Source of the DNA: Tropicimonas sp033101155
GTDB taxonomy: Bacteria > Pseudomonadota > Alphaproteobacteria > Rhodobacterales > Rhodobacteraceae
Length of the DNA stretch: 64,000 nt
Assembly (NCBI RefSeq): GCF_033101155.1
Contig: NZ_JAWMPX010000026.1
Span: forward strand, 8,448-72,447
Reading direction: 5' to 3'
Shown here: in pieces, positions 17,881-25,501 of the stretch
Numbering within the stretch: position 1 is the first letter of the stretch
Layout: every line of letters begins with the position of its first letter
The notes under the pieces: model-generated
The model's database searches: none
What the model saw: only the letters and a program-made list of their open reading frames with translations
Told to the model about the DNA's origin: nothing
Program-made: the position numbers and the translations under genes

Positions 17881-18432
17881 TTATCGCGCCGCCGGGACTC
17901 GTTTCGCACGCATTATCATGCCCGTCGCCCCGGTCGAAGGCGTCCCGTATTGCGCGCCCTTCAACAGGCAGAACGCGATGACATTGCTGTATTTTCCTTC
18001 ACTCGGATTCGGATCGATCAGCACGCCCGTACCCTGCATCCAGGCGACGACCGTGACCGAAGCTCCCGTCCCGCGCGTGTAAGCGGCGCTGCCGAAAAGC
18101 ACATAGCCATCAAGCATCGCCGAGGTGAATGGGCGTTTCGTTCCGGGCATCGCGAAGACCGTGCCGATGCCCCAGGACGGCAAGTGCTCCGGGGCGATCT
18201 CAAGGGTGACCGGGAAGGGGCTGACCCCGATCGAGCCGCCTGCGCCGTAGCCGCTGATCGAGAAGTTTTCGCCGGTGCTGTCATGTTTCATCGGGATCAC
18301 GAGCCAGCCGACATTGAGGCCGATCCCTCCAATATCCAGACCGACCGTTCTGCCAACGCTGCCCAAGGCGCGAAAGCCGGTCCAGAACGGTTTGATCATA
18401 TTTCGGGTGGTAAGATTCAATGCGACGGCCAT
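17881..18432 (-). CDS. Hypothetical glycine-rich protein
   Basis: A 183-residue protein, rich in Gly, Ser and Thr, with alternating hydrophobic stretches (GLDIGGIGLNVGWLVIP, ASVTVVAWMQGTGVLI) that suggest beta structure. No signal peptide, long membrane helix or known motif is evident. GGAGGGCAGT precedes the ATG, so translation is likely. It lies between convergent cytochrome c and codirectional lipA genes. Not recognised. Confidence 0.7.
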   Translation of the reverse strand: MAVALNLTTRNMIKPFWTGFRALGSVGRTVGLDIGGIGLNVGWLVIPMKHDSTGENFSISGYGAGGSIGVSPFPVTLEIAPEHLPSWGIGTVFAMPGTKRPFTSAMLDGYVLFGSAAYTRGTGASVTVVAWMQGTGVLIDPNPSEGKYSNVIAFCLLKGAQYGTPSTGATGMIMRAKRVPAAR

Positions 18433-18440
18433 ACTGCCCT

Positions 18441-18463
18441 CCGAAGCAACAAATATGCTTCGG
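18441..18463 (-). promoter_or_regulatory. Hairpin touching the ribosome binding site of the 17881-18432 gene
   Basis: On the minus strand CCGAAGC and GCTTCGG form a perfect 7-bp stem around a 9-base AT-rich loop. The 3' arm ends inside the Shine-Dalgarno run (CGGAGGG) 8-9 bases before the ATG. Such a hairpin could hide the binding site, or be a weak terminator for lipA; neither is proven. Confidence 0.45.
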
Positions 18464-18507
18464 GCGATAGCATCGCCGTGGCGTAAGGCGCCATGGTTCA
18501 GGTCATT

Positions 18508-19458
18508 TCAAACCTTGGCGAGTTTCGCCGCCCGCGCCACCCTGAGTCGTTCGAAATCATCGCCGGCATGGAAGCTGGAACGGGTCAGCGGTGTCGCCGA
18601 GACCATCAGGAATCCCTTGCCATAGGCGGCCTTCTCGTAGGACTTGAACTCGTCGGGTTCGACGAAACGTTCGACCGCGTGGTGCTTGGGCGACGGCTGG
18701 AGGTACTGGCCAATGGTCAGGAAGTCGATATCGGCCGACCGCATGTCATCCATAGCCTGCAAGACGCCCTGCCGATCCTCGCCCAGACCGACCATGATGC
18801 CCGATTTGGTGAACATCGACGGGTCCAGTTCCTTGACACGTTGCAGGAGCCGCAGCGAGTGGAAGTAGCGCGCGCCGGGACGCACCGTCGGGTAGAGCCC
18901 AGGCACGGTTTCGAGATTGTGGTTGAAGACGTCCGGCCTCGCTTCTACAACAACTTCAAGGACTTCCGGGGCGCACTTGAGGAAATCCGGGGTCAGTATC
19001 TCGATCGTACTCTCGGGCGAACGGTGGCGGATGGCCCGGATCGTTTGCGCGAAATGCTCCGCCCCGCCATCTTCGAGATCGTCGCGGTCCACCGAGGTGA
19101 TGACGACATGTTTCAGCCCCAGCTTCTGCACCGCATGGGCGACGCGGCCGGGCTCGAACGCGTCAAGCGCATCCGGACGACCGGTGGCGACATTGCAGAA
19201 GGTGCAGCCCCGCGTACAGATCTCGCCCATGATCATCATCGTGGCATGACCGCGCGTCCAGCATTCGCCGACATTCGGACAGCCCGCTTCTTCGCAAACC
19301 GTCGGCAGCCCGTGCTCGCGCATGATCTTGTGCGTCGCGTTGTAGCCCTCGCCGCCGGGCGCGCGGACCCGGATCCAGGACGGCTTCTTCGGCTGGGCAT
19401 TGTCCGGGCGATGGGCCTTCTCGGGATGCCGTTCGCCGGGGATCTTCAGATCGCGCAT
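18508..19458 (-). CDS. lipA: Lipoyl synthase
   Basis: A 316-residue radical SAM enzyme that inserts two sulfurs into octanoyl-protein. The N-terminal auxiliary cluster motif is CEEAGCPNVGEC and the radical SAM motif is CTRGCTFC. FNHNLETVPGLYPTVRPGA and TKSGIMVGLGE are conserved. Two in-frame ATGs lie at 19464 and 19458: GAGGA abuts the first with no spacing but sits 6 bases before the second, so MRDLKIPGERHPEK is chosen as the start. Confidence 0.96.
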   Translation of the reverse strand: MRDLKIPGERHPEKAHRPDNAQPKKPSWIRVRAPGGEGYNATHKIMREHGLPTVCEEAGCPNVGECWTRGHATMMIMGEICTRGCTFCNVATGRPDALDAFEPGRVAHAVQKLGLKHVVITSVDRDDLEDGGAEHFAQTIRAIRHRSPESTIEILTPDFLKCAPEVLEVVVEARPDVFNHNLETVPGLYPTVRPGARYFHSLRLLQRVKELDPSMFTKSGIMVGLGEDRQGVLQAMDDMRSADIDFLTIGQYLQPSPKHHAVERFVEPDEFKSYEKAAYGKGFLMVSATPLTRSSFHAGDDFERLRVARAAKLAKV

Positions 19459-19702
19459 TTTCATTCCTCGCTCTGCCCGGCCCGGATCGGCCGCTGCATC
19501 CTGCAGTAACACCAAATTTCGGCACAATGCGCAACGCATGGCCGCGCTGCCCATGCCGCATTTCACCGTCTTTCTTGCGCCCACGCTGACGGCAAGACAG
19601 GGTATCTACCCTTTCCCTCATATGGGCAGCGATCTACGCAATGCATAGGAATAGTGTTCCAAGCTTTTCGCCAAGGCCGGATCAGACCTTGAAACAGCCG
19701 GT

Positions 19703-20335
19703 TTATCCCGTCGGGTCTTCCTGGCACGGCAGTGTTTCCCCGGCCACGGTGCTGAGCATCGCTTCATCCCCCTTCAACCAGAAGACAATCGGTGCGCTTC
19801 CCCAGTTCGCTGACTCGTAGCGACTTCCGGACGCCGAGGGTACACGCGGCAGCACCACCGCCCTGTCGCGCCACCGCAACACGACCGATGGAGCGGATGT
19901 CGCCATGAAACTCGCGCTGATCAGCGCGCCGAGCCCGTCGCAAGCATAGGCGTAGGGCCCGGTCGACGCGCCTTCGCCGCCGCGGGCATCCGCAAACTCC
20001 CGACGAATCTCATCAATCCGAAATGCATATTCACTGGCCACGCAAGGCTCCAGGCCGAGATCCGACTTCCAGCAATCGTCGCGTCCCTTGATCCAGCCGC
20101 GCTGCGTCTCCTTCAACCATTGCCGAGACTCCGCATCCGCTCCACCCTCTTGCGCGAGCCCATAGACCCGCGCCAGTTCCCGGTCCAGCTCAGCGAGCGC
20201 GGGTGAGGAACAGACCGTCATCTCCGCCTCGCTTTCGACCTTTGCACAGTCGAAACTCGGAGTTTCAGCTGACTCAGCGTTCGCACTGACGGCACAGGCA
20301 ATTGCTCCAAGAGCCATCGAAACCTTTTGCAGCAT
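19703..20335 (-). CDS. Periplasmic LprI-like/MliC-like lysozyme-inhibitor fusion
   Basis: A 210-residue exported protein. A signal peptide ends near ...SANAES (about residue 20). Residues about 25-115 contain DCAKVESEAEMTVCSSPAL and LKETQRGWIKGRDDCW, the LprI (DUF1311) pattern. Residues about 130-208 contain YAYACDGLGALISASF, SGSRYES and FWLKGDEAML, matching the MliC/PliC membrane-bound lysozyme inhibitor fold. Both domain types can inhibit lysozyme. GGGAGGGAA precedes the ATG at 20335. Confidence 0.8.
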   Translation of the reverse strand: MLQKVSMALGAIACAVSANAESAETPSFDCAKVESEAEMTVCSSPALAELDRELARVYGLAQEGGADAESRQWLKETQRGWIKGRDDCWKSDLGLEPCVASEYAFRIDEIRREFADARGGEGASTGPYAYACDGLGALISASFMATSAPSVVLRWRDRAVVLPRVPSASGSRYESANWGSAPIVFWLKGDEAMLSTVAGETLPCQEDPTG

Positions 20336-20467
20336 TCCCGTTCCCTCCCGATGATCGCCCACCACATCTTCGCCGCAGGATCAGTCCAGTTCGGCTCCAG
20401 CGTCGCGCAGGCGCCAGAAAACTTCAACCTTGGCGTTACTCTGGCGCCCCCGACACACGTCACACGA

Positions 20468-20499
20468 ACAAAAAACGGGCGCCCCTGGAAGGACGCCCG
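20468..20499 (-). terminator. Intrinsic terminator after the DUF6456 gene
   Basis: On the minus strand CGGGCG pairs with CGCCCG around a 12-base loop and is followed by TTTTTTG. It lies 33 bp past the stop codon of the DUF6456 gene. Confidence 0.85.
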
Positions 20500-20531
20500 A
20501 CTGCTCGTTTCTGCCTTGTTTTTGATGGAAC

Positions 20532-21677
20532 TCAGCCAATCATACCGCGACCTGGCCCGTAAACTTCTTCATAATGGCGCGCGAGACGCTGTAGCGCGAT
20601 GCGGAGCACGATCTTGCCCGAACGGGCTGACCAACCAAGCCGCTTCTCGGTCGCCTCCAGACCTTCGAGATAGCAGCAACAGCGCAGAACCATGTCACCA
20701 AGGCCCGGCCCCAATTCTTCCAGCGCCTTTGCCACGCGATCACGCGCACCCTCGGTCCCGGAGACCGGATCGCTGGCGCCAAACCCGCCACGCGCGCCGG
20801 CCGTCAGGAAACGCTCCCAGTTCTGCGCCACACGCGGCCCCATCTGGGCCAGCTCGAAATCCTCGCGAAGACGCTCGGCCGCGACAACCATCTCCGGTTC
20901 CAGAAAGGGCGAACCGTCTTTCTCGCGCCGTCGCGAAAGCGCCACAACCGGGCTCTCCGCCATGTTGTACCGCACACGGCGCGGCTTGGACGGCTCCTCG
21001 TCGTCCAGAACGACCTTGTGGCCCCATTCGCGATGCTGGTCCCCAAATGGCATGGGGGCTTCTGCGAAACCGCCTGCCTCACTGCGATCCTCGCTCAGCA
21101 TCCGCTTCAGCGCGCTGCGGCCGGCCGAGGTGATCATGTAGCTGGCCACCCTTCCCGCAGATTTGCAGGTGATCCACTCCTTGAGCGCGAAGGCATGAGC
21201 GACATTGCGGTCGACCACAGCGGTTCTGTTCGTGTTTCCATCCGGCATTTCGCGCAGGACGGCGGCTTTTTCCATATCGGTGGCGACGGCGAGCACGGCT
21301 CCGCTTTCGGCCAGCCGACGCAGCACGCGGCGGGCCTCGCGGTTCACGGTCGCCTCGTCACAGATCTTGCGGCTGGGCATGTCTACCGGAGAGAAATGAG
21401 CGGTCATCGGGGCGGTCTCCTCAGGTCCTTGATTGCAGTCATAGGTCCTGAAATGAGCTCGGCCCAGATGCGCCAGCGCCTCGTCCACCAGCGGATCGTC
21501 CCGCCGTTGTTCGAAGCGCCGGATGCGGCGTAGGATCGTCGAAGCATGACAGCCTTCGGCACGGGCGACCTCTCGGATCGACTGCCCCTGCTCGGTATGC
21601 CGAAGGTAATGCATGGCGGCCTGCGGGACCCATCCGGGCATCTCGCCCGTCCGTTCATTTTTTTTATATCCCGACAT
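20532..21677 (-). CDS. DUF6456-type helix-turn-helix protein
   Basis: A 381-residue protein. The N-terminus has an invertase/resolvase-like helix-turn-helix (QSIREVARAEGCHASTILRRIRRFEQRRDD at roughly residues 32-61, given here only as landmark pieces QSIREVARAEGC and STILRRIRRF). A second winged region (CKSAGRVASYMITSAGRSAL) lies mid-protein. The C-terminal ~150 residues, with AERLREDFELAQMGPRVAQNWERF cut as AERLREDFELAQ and GPRVAQNWERF, are the DUF6456 block common in Rhodobacteraceae. AAGGGGGC precedes the ATG at 21677. It is divergent from the DUF6477 gene. Probably a DNA-binding regulator; targets unknown. Confidence 0.8.
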   Translation of the reverse strand: MSGYKKNERTGEMPGWVPQAAMHYLRHTEQGQSIREVARAEGCHASTILRRIRRFEQRRDDPLVDEALAHLGRAHFRTYDCNQGPEETAPMTAHFSPVDMPSRKICDEATVNREARRVLRRLAESGAVLAVATDMEKAAVLREMPDGNTNRTAVVDRNVAHAFALKEWITCKSAGRVASYMITSAGRSALKRMLSEDRSEAGGFAEAPMPFGDQHREWGHKVVLDDEEPSKPRRVRYNMAESPVVALSRRREKDGSPFLEPEMVVAAERLREDFELAQMGPRVAQNWERFLTAGARGGFGASDPVSGTEGARDRVAKALEELGPGLGDMVLRCCCYLEGLEATEKRLGWSARSGKIVLRIALQRLARHYEEVYGPGRGMIG

Positions 21678-21886
21678 AAAGCCCCCTTGACGTCCTTTTT
21701 CCTTTTTTGCGTTGGGCATCCAACATCTAGTGCCGGATTGGTTACTCACAGGTTAATTTCAGAACCTCCATCCAAAATTGTTTAAAAATCGCAAACAATT
21801 CTAACGAACCCGTGCGGTCTTATCCACAGAATCGCAACACGCGCCAGAGTTGTGCCACGGTTTGGCCACATTCACGGAGACCTGAC
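21678..21886. promoter_or_regulatory. Divergent control region with DnaA box, CtrA-like site and GCCAC array
   Basis: The 209 bp between the divergent DUF6456 and DUF6477 genes hold several motifs. TTAC-N7-TTAA lies at 21742-21756 (one mismatch to the CtrA consensus TTAA-N7-TTAA). An inverted repeat AATTGTTT/AAACAATT lies at 21776-21800 in AT-rich sequence. A perfect DnaA box TTATCCACA lies at 21820-21828. GCCAG, GCCAC and GCCAC lie at 21843, 21854 and 21865 with an exact 11-bp period. Binding by these factors is inferred from consensus only. Confidence 0.6.
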
Positions 21887-22183
21887 ATGACTGATTTTTC
21901 TCAAGCTCTCGCCAATCTGCGCCGCCCTGGTCTTCTGATCCGTGCGGCCCGCCACGGGCAACAAGGATATGACCGCAAACGCGACCTCAAACGCATCACC
22001 CGGGGCGACGAAGTCCCTGCACCAGAGCGGGCCGTCCGGCGGTTGATGGACCTGGAGGCGGAGCTCGAATACAGCCGCCGCACTCGTGACGCCGCCTATT
22101 CGCCGACGCGCCATGTCGAAACCCTCATCGCATTGATGGCGGAAGCCCGGGCGCTCTTCAGTCGCGGCCCGGTGGCCGTCTGA
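21887..22183 (+). CDS. DUF6477-family protein
   Basis: A 98-residue basic helical protein beginning MTDFSQALANLRRPGLLIRA, the recognisable N-terminus of the DUF6477 family of Rhodobacteraceae. No enzyme motif is visible. GGAGACCTGAC precedes the ATG. It is divergent from the DUF6456 gene, a pairing that suggests shared regulation; the function is unknown. Confidence 0.8.
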   Translation: MTDFSQALANLRRPGLLIRAARHGQQGYDRKRDLKRITRGDEVPAPERAVRRLMDLEAELEYSRRTRDAAYSPTRHVETLIALMAEARALFSRGPVAV

Positions 22184-22240
22184 CACCAGCGTTGCGGCCT
22201 GCCAACCGCAACAGATTTCTTTCGTGTATCCCTCGACTTG

Positions 22241-22272
22241 CGCGGCCTCCAAATGGAGCGCCGCGTCTTTTT
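22241..22272 (+). terminator. Intrinsic terminator downstream of the DUF6477 gene
   Basis: CGCGGC-CTCCA pairs with TGGAG-C-GCCGCG (11 pairs, one bulged base, 2-base AA loop) and is followed by TCTTTTTCG. It lies 58 bp after the DUF6477 stop codon. Confidence 0.85.
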
Positions 22273-22605
22273 CGTATCTTCCCAGAGCGCGCGATGATGT
22301 TGGAGGTCCACGAAAATATCTGAAAGCGGGACGCAAAAGCTCCGTCGATGCTGAGCACCGGATCAATGTCGAAGAGGATGTACGGTTTTCGCACGTTTTG
22401 AGGGTGTGTCGATCGCCTATAATGACGGCCTTCGTCCTGGAGCCCCAGCCAAGAAACCTGTTCCAAGCGGCGAAAACCAGACAGTTTCGACCACACCGAT
22501 CCCCGCCAAGCAAAACCTCTGGCCTTCCGCGAATCATGAGTCGTTCACCGTCTGATTCGCTCCGAATCCCTAACCTTGGAAGGCTAACCCCCTGACAAAT
22601 GGCCG

Positions 22606-22662
22606 TTAACCTTTCGTTTACGAATGTGAAACAATCCTGTTTCAACAATAGCTTGTTTCACA
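22606..22662. promoter_or_regulatory. CtrA-like site and TGTGAAACAA inverted repeat
   Basis: TTAA-N7-TTTA at 22606-22620 differs by one base from the CtrA consensus. Immediately after it, TGTGAAACAA at 22625-22634 and its exact reverse complement TTGTTTCACA at 22653-22662 form a 10-bp inverted repeat, with a further TGTTTCA inside the 18-bp spacer. The site lies about 110 bp upstream of the 77-residue gene and may be its operator. Confidence 0.5.
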
Positions 22663-22769
22663 CAGACCCAGATGGACGAAAGATTATTCCGCAGCGCAGC
22701 ATGAATCGGATAAACTGCTCCGAGGCTGCCAGCGAATGATTTTCAGAAACGAACAGGAGGAGGAACGCG

Positions 22770-23003
22770 ATGACTTGGGGGGATCTTTTTCGGGACTGGC
22801 ATGGCCAGATCGACACCCTTTCAAACCTGTTTCCACATGCCGACCCGTCGGCCTTGGCCCGTTTTCGAGGCAACCGCGGTCTATTGGCGCAATACATCGC
22901 CGACACCCATGAACTGACCCTGGAAGAAGGCACCGAAGCGGTTGAACTCCGCCTCTTGCCGAGCGCCCGGAGCGTCGCGCAGCAGTTGGTCGCGGCGGAG
23001 TAA
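22770..23003 (+). CDS. Small conserved hypothetical protein
   Basis: A 77-residue soluble protein, MTWGDLFRDWHGQIDTL at the start, then helical segments and ...SARSVAQQLVAAE. A very strong GGAGGAGGAAC lies before the ATG, and the upstream region carries a palindromic operator candidate. No known domain is recognised. Confidence 0.7.
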   Translation: MTWGDLFRDWHGQIDTLSNLFPHADPSALARFRGNRGLLAQYIADTHELTLEEGTEAVELRLLPSARSVAQQLVAAE

Positions 23004-23026
23004 TTTCCCGACAACTGGATCGTCAG

Positions 23027-23665
23027 TCAGCCCAGCGAGGTGACCCACAGGATGGTCGCGTCTTCCTGACTGACCGAGACAACGTTGTGACCCATCGTGG
23101 CGTCATAATAAGCACTGTCACCCCGGCGCATTTCCACCGGCGCATAGAATTCCGTGTAAAGCCGGACCACGCCAGTCAGCACCAGAAGAAATTCCTCGCC
23201 ATCATGGCGTACCCAGCCATCGAATTCCTCCATCGACCGGGCACGAATGCGGGCGCGATAGGGCAACATCTTCTTGCTCGTCAGCCGCTCGGCCAGAAGC
23301 TCGTGCTCATAGGTCGTGGTCGCGTGGGCAGCGCCCTCGCCCGCAACCGTCACCACCATTCGCCCGTTCGCCTCGACCTGCGCCGGCGGCGTGAAAAGCT
23401 GCGGCACAGAAATACTCAACCCCTCTGCGAGTTTCTTGAGCGCCTCATATGTCGGCGACATCTGTCCGTTCTCGATCTTCGACAGGGTCGACCGCGCCAG
23501 CCCCGCCTGCCCTGCCGCCTGTTCCAGCGTCCAGCCACGCGCCTTGCGCAGCTCGCGCACACGCTCGCCCAGATCCAGCGGCTCGCCATCGAGCGTTTCG
23601 CCGCTCTCGCGGGCGATACGGATAAGGGATTTCGGGTCGGTGTGCAGCTTATCAAGATCGGACAT
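23027..23665 (-). CDS. XRE-family regulator with cupin sensor domain
   Basis: A 212-residue two-domain regulator. Residues about 33-87 form the helix-turn-helix (RVRELRKARGWTLEQAAGQ, ARSTLSKIENGQMSPT). Residues about 135-205 form a cupin-2 domain (EFLLVLTGVVRLYTEF, RRGDSAYYDATMGHNVVSV). This layout is shared with PuuR-type regulators of amine or amino acid catabolism. It is divergent from the acyl-CoA synthetase gene, which it may control. Confidence 0.9.
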   Translation of the reverse strand: MSDLDKLHTDPKSLIRIARESGETLDGEPLDLGERVRELRKARGWTLEQAAGQAGLARSTLSKIENGQMSPTYEALKKLAEGLSISVPQLFTPPAQVEANGRMVVTVAGEGAAHATTTYEHELLAERLTSKKMLPYRARIRARSMEEFDGWVRHDGEEFLLVLTGVVRLYTEFYAPVEMRRGDSAYYDATMGHNVVSVSQEDATILWVTSLG

Positions 23666-23836
23666 GGCGTGTTTCTAGGCATCCCGCGCCCGTGGCGCAA
23701 TGGTGGAGCCCCGTCATCCGGCAGGAGTGGACAGAGAGCCGAGATCCCTCAGGGCGTGTAGCAGGGCCGCGCAACCATGCCCGGCACGCCAAATGCGGGG
23801 CTTGCCCGCGCCCGCACGCTTTCGTAGGGCTCGGAC

Positions 23837-25348
23837 ATGGTTTCGCTCCACCACGATACACCCCCGCCGCCACCACCGGCCGAGTTCAACATGGCGGCCT
23901 ATGTCCTCGCCCGCGCCGAGGCGCAGCCAGACAAGCTTGCTCTGTCGATCCTGTCACCCACAGGTGCCGCGCGCTGGCGCTACGGCGCACTCGCACAGGC
24001 CGTGGCCGGGATCGCGGCCGGCCTGCGCGCGACAGGGCTGGAACCGGGCGACCGGTTGCTGATGCGGTTGGGCAATGAGGTCGAATTTCCGCTGGCCTTT
24101 CTCGGTGCGATCCGGGCCGGCATCGTGCCGATCCCGGCCTCCTCGGCGCTGACTGTGCCGGAGATCACGCGGATCGCGGCCGAAACGAAGCCGGCCGCGA
24201 TCGTGGCCGCGGCCGGCGCCTCCCTGCCCGAACGTTGCGCCTGCCCGATCCTGTCCGCGGAACGCCTGCGCGAGATGGAGGCATTGCCACCGGAGCCGCC
24301 CCAATTGGGCGACCCGAACCGCCTGGCCTATATCGTCTACACCTCCGGCACCTCGGGCCGGCCGCGCGGCGTGATGCATGCCCATCGCGCGGTCTGGGCG
24401 CGGCGAATGATGTGGGACGATTGGTACGGGCTGCGTGACAACGACCGGATGCTGCATGCCGGGGCCTTCAACTGGACCTTCACGCTGGGCACGGGCCTGC
24501 TCGACCCCTGGGCTATTGGCGCGACGGCGTTGATCCCGGCAGCGGGCACGAAGCCAGCTCAGCTCCCCTTGCTTCTGAAGCGCCACGACGCAACGCTTTT
24601 TGCAGCTGCACCAGGCATTTACCGGCAGATCCTGAAGCAACACCCGACCTTGGACCTGCCGCGCCTGCGCCACGGTCTCTCGGCCGGAGAGAAACTGCCG
24701 GACACGCTCCGCACGGGCTGGGAAGCTGCATCGGGGACGCCAGTCCACGAGGCGCTCGGCATGTCCGAATGCTCGACCTTCCTCTCCGGCAGCCCCGCGC
24801 GCCCGGCCCCGCCGGGAAGCTCCGGCTATCCCCAGGACGGACGGCGGCTTGCCGTGCTCGACCCGGCGGGCAGCCCGGTTGCACGCGGCGTTCCGGGCGT
24901 CCTGGCGATCCACCGCAGCGATCCGGGCCTGATGCTGGGCTATCTCGACGCGCCCGAGGAGACCGAAGCACGGTTTCGTGGCCCATGGTTCCTGACCGGA
25001 GATGTTGCACGGATGGAGCCGGATGGCGCGGTTCGATATCTCGGGCGGGATGACGACATGATGAATGCGGGCGGTTTCCGGGTCTCGCCGCTGGAGATCG
25101 AGGCCGCTCTGGCCGCGCATCCGGGGATCACGGAAATCGCCTGTGCCGAGGTCGAGGTGAAGGCGGATGTGCGCGTGATCGGCGCATTTTATACCGGCCC
25201 GGAGGACCTGCCGGAGGCCCTGCTCGCCAGCTTTGCCGCCGAACGACTGGCCGGTTACAAATGCCCCCGCCTCTATCGCCATGTCGAAAGCCTTCCCCGA
25301 ACGGGGAACAACAAGATCAACCGCCGAGCCTTGTCGGCCCGCCACTGA
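23837..25348 (+). CDS. AMP-dependent acyl-CoA synthetase
   Basis: A 503-residue ANL-superfamily ligase. The phosphate-binding loop is YTSGTSGRPRGVMHAH. EALGMSECSTF forms the adenine-binding region, followed by FLTGDVARMEPDGAVRYLGRDDD. The C-terminal catalytic lysine is in PRTGNNKINRRAL. The organisation is closest to benzoate or medium-chain acyl-CoA ligases, but the substrate cannot be read. A proline-rich N-terminus follows the chosen ATG, whose ribosome binding site is weak. It is followed by a GcvT-type dehydrogenase gene 153 bp away. Confidence 0.88.
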   Translation: MVSLHHDTPPPPPPAEFNMAAYVLARAEAQPDKLALSILSPTGAARWRYGALAQAVAGIAAGLRATGLEPGDRLLMRLGNEVEFPLAFLGAIRAGIVPIPASSALTVPEITRIAAETKPAAIVAAAGASLPERCACPILSAERLREMEALPPEPPQLGDPNRLAYIVYTSGTSGRPRGVMHAHRAVWARRMMWDDWYGLRDNDRMLHAGAFNWTFTLGTGLLDPWAIGATALIPAAGTKPAQLPLLLKRHDATLFAAAPGIYRQILKQHPTLDLPRLRHGLSAGEKLPDTLRTGWEAASGTPVHEALGMSECSTFLSGSPARPAPPGSSGYPQDGRRLAVLDPAGSPVARGVPGVLAIHRSDPGLMLGYLDAPEETEARFRGPWFLTGDVARMEPDGAVRYLGRDDDMMNAGGFRVSPLEIEAALAAHPGITEIACAEVEVKADVRVIGAFYTGPEDLPEALLASFAAERLAGYKCPRLYRHVESLPRTGNNKINRRALSARH

Positions 25349-25501
25349 CAGGTATCTCTCGCGTTTCGATCCAGGAACGCACGTCACTGCGTCACATGTC
25401 GAATGAACCCACGGCCCGTTTGCGACATTGGCCGTCGCCTTTGACCATGCCAGCGCCCCGATGCCCCGCGACCCTGTCTGCACATATTGGCGGAGGGCTC
25501 C

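Larger units (their letters stand above)
22184..22769. other. Long intergenic region without a convincing gene
   Basis: These 586 bp hold a terminator for the DUF6477 transcript (22241-22272), a CtrA-like site and a palindromic operator candidate near the far end, and otherwise no supported ORF. Frames on either strand here lack ribosome binding sites and protein-like composition. A small RNA cannot be excluded. Confidence 0.6.

Noticed and set aside
21678..21886. Chromosomal or plasmid replication origin
   Set aside because: There is a DnaA box and AT-rich DNA, but only one perfect box, no dnaA, repABC, parAB or hemE nearby; regulatory use is the simpler reading.
22158..22648. Frames on the minus strand in the long gap after the DUF6477 gene
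   Set aside because: No ribosome binding site and they run antisense into the DUF6477 gene; the terminator at 22241-22272 lies inside them.
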